From contig JBBPYR010000288.1 in the NCBI GenBank assembly GCA_038199755.1, positions 1 to 6,703 of the forward strand: 6,703 bases of DNA, read 5' to 3'. A program made the translations under genes and the position numbers. Numbering within the stretch: the stretch's first letter is position 1; every line of letters starts with the position of its first letter. Positions 5,653 through 6,703 of this stretch are shown here, one piece after another. This stretch comes from JBBPYR01 sp038199755. GTDB lineage: Bacteria > Chloroflexota > Ktedonobacteria > Ktedonobacterales > Ktedonobacteraceae. The notes beneath the pieces were generated by a model. The model was not told where the DNA came from, did no database searches, and saw only the letters and a list, made by a program, of their open reading frames with translations.

Positions 5653-6249
5653 TCAGGTCGAGCGCGATTGAAGGAGTCCCGCGATGAGTAGCTCAACCAT
5701 GCGGCGGGCATCGTAGCGCGGATCGTTGTCGGCGCCAATGCAGAGGTTGCCGATGCCATACATCAGTTCGAGGGCATCAATATCGGCACTGATCTCGCCA
5801 GCTTCTGCGGCGGCGGCGAGCAACTGAGCGCAAACGGGCACGAGGCGGTCAAGGAAGTAGGCATGCAGTGCCTCGAAGCCGATGCTGTTGGGTTGCAGGA
5901 CTGCGGCGAGTCCATGCTTCGTGACCAGGAAATCAACGAAGAGGTTGACCCACTGACCGAGTGCCGCGTGCGGCGAGCCACCATTCGCCAGCAGGACCGG
6001 ACCAGCCTCGGCGCAGGCCTCGACCTGATGGCGGTACACGGCAACAACGAGATCCGCTCGCGTCGGGAAGTGGCGGTAAATCGTCCCCATCCCGACGCCA
6101 GCCGCAGCCGCGATGTCACGCACTGGCGCCTCGACACCGGACGTGACGAACACGGCGGCGGCGGCGGCGAGCAACGCCTGCTCGTTGCGCTGTGCGTCGG
6201 CCCGCTTCTGCCGGGCGGGTTGCCCCGCTCCCTCTTCGCTGGTGGTCAT
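5653..6249 (-). CDS. TetR/AcrR family transcriptional regulator, GC-rich
   Basis: A predicted repressor of 198 residues. The DNA-binding domain spans about 20-68, with the helix-turn-helix in APVRDIAAAAGVGMGTIYRH (41-60) and then FPTRADLV. The GxGxGTIYRHFPTRxxL form is typical of TetR proteins that control oxidoreductases in soil bacteria. The C-terminal half is Ala/Leu-rich helix with GIGNLCIGADNDPRYDARRM near 165-184. The ATG at 6249 is favoured; an ATG at 6258 sits directly against the GAGAGGGA ribosome binding site, and TTG at 6270 lies before it. Two matched palindromes in the divergent promoter region ahead of it are its likely operators. Its G+C content (sampled lines 62-77%) is clearly above that of its neighbours, which hints at a different origin. 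The ligand is unknown. Confidence 0.92.
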   Translation of the reverse strand: MTTSEEGAGQPARQKRADAQRNEQALLAAAAAVFVTSGVEAPVRDIAAAAGVGMGTIYRHFPTRADLVVAVYRHQVEACAEAGPVLLANGGSPHAALGQWVNLFVDFLVTKHGLAAVLQPNSIGFEALHAYFLDRLVPVCAQLLAAAAEAGEISADIDALELMYGIGNLCIGADNDPRYDARRMVELLIAGLLQSRST

Positions 6250-6278
6250 CGCGCGCATTCCCTCTCTCAAACACTAGC

Positions 6279-6307
6279 TTGACAAACGGAACAATGTTCC
6301 GCATAAT
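6279..6307 (+). promoter_or_regulatory. divergent promoter toward the aldo/keto reductase remnant
   Basis: A perfect TTGACA (6279-6284) and CATAAT (6302-6307) with a 17-base spacer; transcription would start near 6314. The spacer is filled by the first palindrome and the start point lies in the second, an arrangement for tight repression. The tetR promoter on the minus strand must overlap this region, but only a weak CTGATA...TATTAT pair is visible. Confidence 0.7.
6287..6301. promoter_or_regulatory. TetR operator O1, 15-bp perfect palindrome
   Basis: CGGAACA-A-TGTTCCG, perfect 7+1+7 symmetry, exactly within the -35/-10 spacer of the plus-strand promoter. It shares the form CGGARCA-N-TGYTCCG with O2. 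TetR dimers bind sites of this size; the assignment to the adjacent regulator is inferred. Confidence 0.75.
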
Positions 6308-6312
6308 AATAT

Positions 6313-6327
6313 CGGAGCAGTGCTCCG
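6313..6327. promoter_or_regulatory. TetR operator O2, 15-bp perfect palindrome
   Basis: CGGAGCA-G-TGCTCCG, perfect 7+1+7 symmetry, centred 26 bp from O1. The two arms carry compensated changes relative to O1 (A to G matched by T to C), so symmetry has been kept by selection or conversion. It covers the expected plus-strand start point. Confidence 0.75.
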
Positions 6328-6358
6328 CTTTATCAGTATACTATGGTGGATGACGGTC

Positions 6359-6406
6359 ATGCAATACCCCACCCTAGGCCGCACAGGGCTGTTGCAAAGT
6401 CCGTAG
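6359..6406 (+). pseudogene. aldo/keto reductase, N-terminal stub cut by repeat cluster
   Basis: From an ATG preceded by GGTGGA 8 bases upstream, the reading is MQYPTLGRTGLLQS, the first strand of aldo/keto reductases (commonly MxYRxLGxTGLxVS). Family text ends at 6400, and two codons into the TCCGTAGG repeat a TAG closes the frame at 6404-6406. An aldo/keto reductase is normally about 300 residues, so all catalytic residues are lost. No continuation of the gene is visible after the repeat cluster up to the window end. The complete promoter with two operators ahead of the stub shows that this was the regulated target of the neighbouring TetR. The identity rests on only 14 residues plus context. 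Confidence 0.6.
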
Positions 6407-6407
6407 G

Positions 6408-6442
6408 GACCAGCTTATGCACATTTACTAATGAACCTGGTC
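6408..6442. repeat. foldback 1: small nested hairpin
   Basis: Outer arms GACCAG (6408-6413) and CTGGTC (6437-6442); an inner 4-bp hairpin CATT/AATG lies at 6422-6433. It follows the first TCCGTAGG copy. It is shorter and weaker than the other two and may be a degenerate member. Confidence 0.5.
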
Positions 6443-6465
6443 ATCAGAGAAACCCATCCGTAGGG

Positions 6466-6555
6466 GCCAGATTGATCGCGCCCCGTGGCGATTTATCGCC
6501 TGTGATTCCGCGAATCTCGCTCAATGAATTGAGCGGAGGGCGCGATCAATCTGGC
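6466..6555. repeat. foldback 2: 18-bp stem carrying two inner hairpins
   Basis: Perfect 18-bp outer arms GCCAGATTGATCGCGCCC (6466-6483) and its complement (6538-6555). Between them are two perfect hairpins, GGCGAT/ATCGCC (6487-6500) and CGCTCAAT/ATTGAGCG (6518-6535), each closed by a two-base centre. A single strand would fold as a T-shaped three-way junction. Confidence 0.85.
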
Positions 6556-6564
6556 TGCTCCTTA

Positions 6565-6620
6565 TTCCGATGGACAACGCCGCTACCGCGGCTAGTGCTA
6601 TCGCACTCAGTCCATCGGAA
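6565..6620. repeat. foldback 3: 11-bp stem carrying two inner hairpins
   Basis: Perfect outer arms TTCCGATGGAC (6565-6575) and GTCCATCGGAA (6610-6620). Inside are GCCGC/GCGGC with loop TACC (6579-6592) and AGTGC/GCACT with loop TATC (6594-6607). It has the same three-way-junction layout as foldback 2 with unrelated sequence, starting only 9 bases after it. Confidence 0.82.
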
Positions 6621-6634
6621 AGGTAGCCTACGGA

Positions 6635-6703
6635 GCCTGTAGTGCGCTTCGCTGCTGCTCACGCGATTACCAGATTAAATTGTCAAAATGCATCAGCGCG
6701 TCC
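6635..6703. other. window end, nothing recognised
   Basis: No continuation of the aldo/keto reductase in any plus frame, no further long inverted repeat and no promoter pair were seen. Confidence 0.4.

Larger units (their letters stand above)
6400..6634. repeat. foldback repeat cluster with inverted 8-bp ends
   Basis: TCCGTAGG occurs at 6400-6407 and 6457-6464, and its inverse CCTACGGA at 6627-6634, so the 235-bp block is bounded by inverted ends. Inside lie three foldbacks, listed separately. The two direct copies continue similarly, CCGTAGGGACCAG (6401-6413) and CCGTAGGGGCCAG (6458-6470), 12 of 13 bases alike. The block resembles a REP or MITE-like array and contains no gene. No target duplication was seen at its edges. 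Confidence 0.7.

Noticed and set aside
5863..6282. Long plus-strand ORF of 139 residues opposite the second TetR gene
   Set aside because: Antisense shadow in GC-rich sequence; the minus strand carries a clear TetR domain and the plus reading has no family features.
1121..6341. Five scattered GTATAC sites as a possible regulator motif
   Set aside because: Between one and two are expected by chance in this length, one lies inside the transporter gene, and the flanks do not agree apart from the SDR site already discussed.
6386..6398. GGGCTGTTGCAAA resembles the terminal repeat of IS6-family insertion sequences
   Set aside because: It reads in frame as part of the aldo/keto reductase start (TGLLQ), and no transposase or matching inverted end is present. 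A similar GGGCTGTTGCCAA near 5580 has no partner either.
6400..6634. CRISPR array or integron attC sites
   Set aside because: The repeats are palindromic foldbacks of different sequence and unequal spacing, with no regular spacers, and no cas or integrase gene is in the window.

Overview
The window looks like an accessory stretch of a soil-type bacterial chromosome, rich in decayed genes. Short folding repeats of REP type, an ISL3 transposase remnant and paralogous SDR and TetR genes would fit Chloroflexota of the Ktedonobacteria kind. That placement is a low-confidence guess from style, not from a marker gene. Base composition is mosaic: sampled lines give about 45% G+C in the transporter (1-1299) and 62-77% in the second TetR gene (5653-6249).

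Layout. Positions 1-1299 (minus) hold an MFS transporter of the anion:cation symporter type, whose C-terminus runs off the window. Positions 1415-1817 hold two facing gene remnants: the tail of an SDR oxidoreductase (plus) and the head of a VOC-fold extradiol-dioxygenase-like protein (minus). An intact GNAT acetyltransferase follows (1955-2440, plus). Next is the C-terminal end of an ISL3 transposase (minus) that has acquired a start codon, ribosome binding site and plausible promoter. About 260 bases without a convincing gene follow, then a small Cys-containing ORF (3071-3340) that collides with an unrecognised minus-strand fragment, closed by a strong hairpin terminator at 3444.

The best-preserved unit is an SDR dehydrogenase (3615-4373) followed by a TetR/BetI-like repressor (4482-5183). 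A 28-bp imperfect palindrome sits on the repressor's own promoter, and a matching half-site lies at the -10 of the SDR promoter. This suggests a small self-regulated oxidoreductase unit.

The right end holds another SDR tail (5268-5522), a second, GC-rich TetR gene (5653-6249, minus) and a compact divergent control region. Two 15-bp perfect palindromes of one consensus lie 26 bp apart there. One exactly fills the spacer of a TTGACA/CATAAT promoter and the other covers its start point. That promoter points at an aldo/keto reductase gene of which only the first 14 codons survive. The gene is cut at position 6400 by a cluster of three foldback repeats, two of which can fold as T-shaped three-way junctions and all of which are enclosed by 8-bp TCCGTAGG / CCTACGGA inverted ends. 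The intact switch with its target gene cut off, and the foldback cluster itself, are the most unusual things here. I do not see a complete new defence or biosynthetic system.
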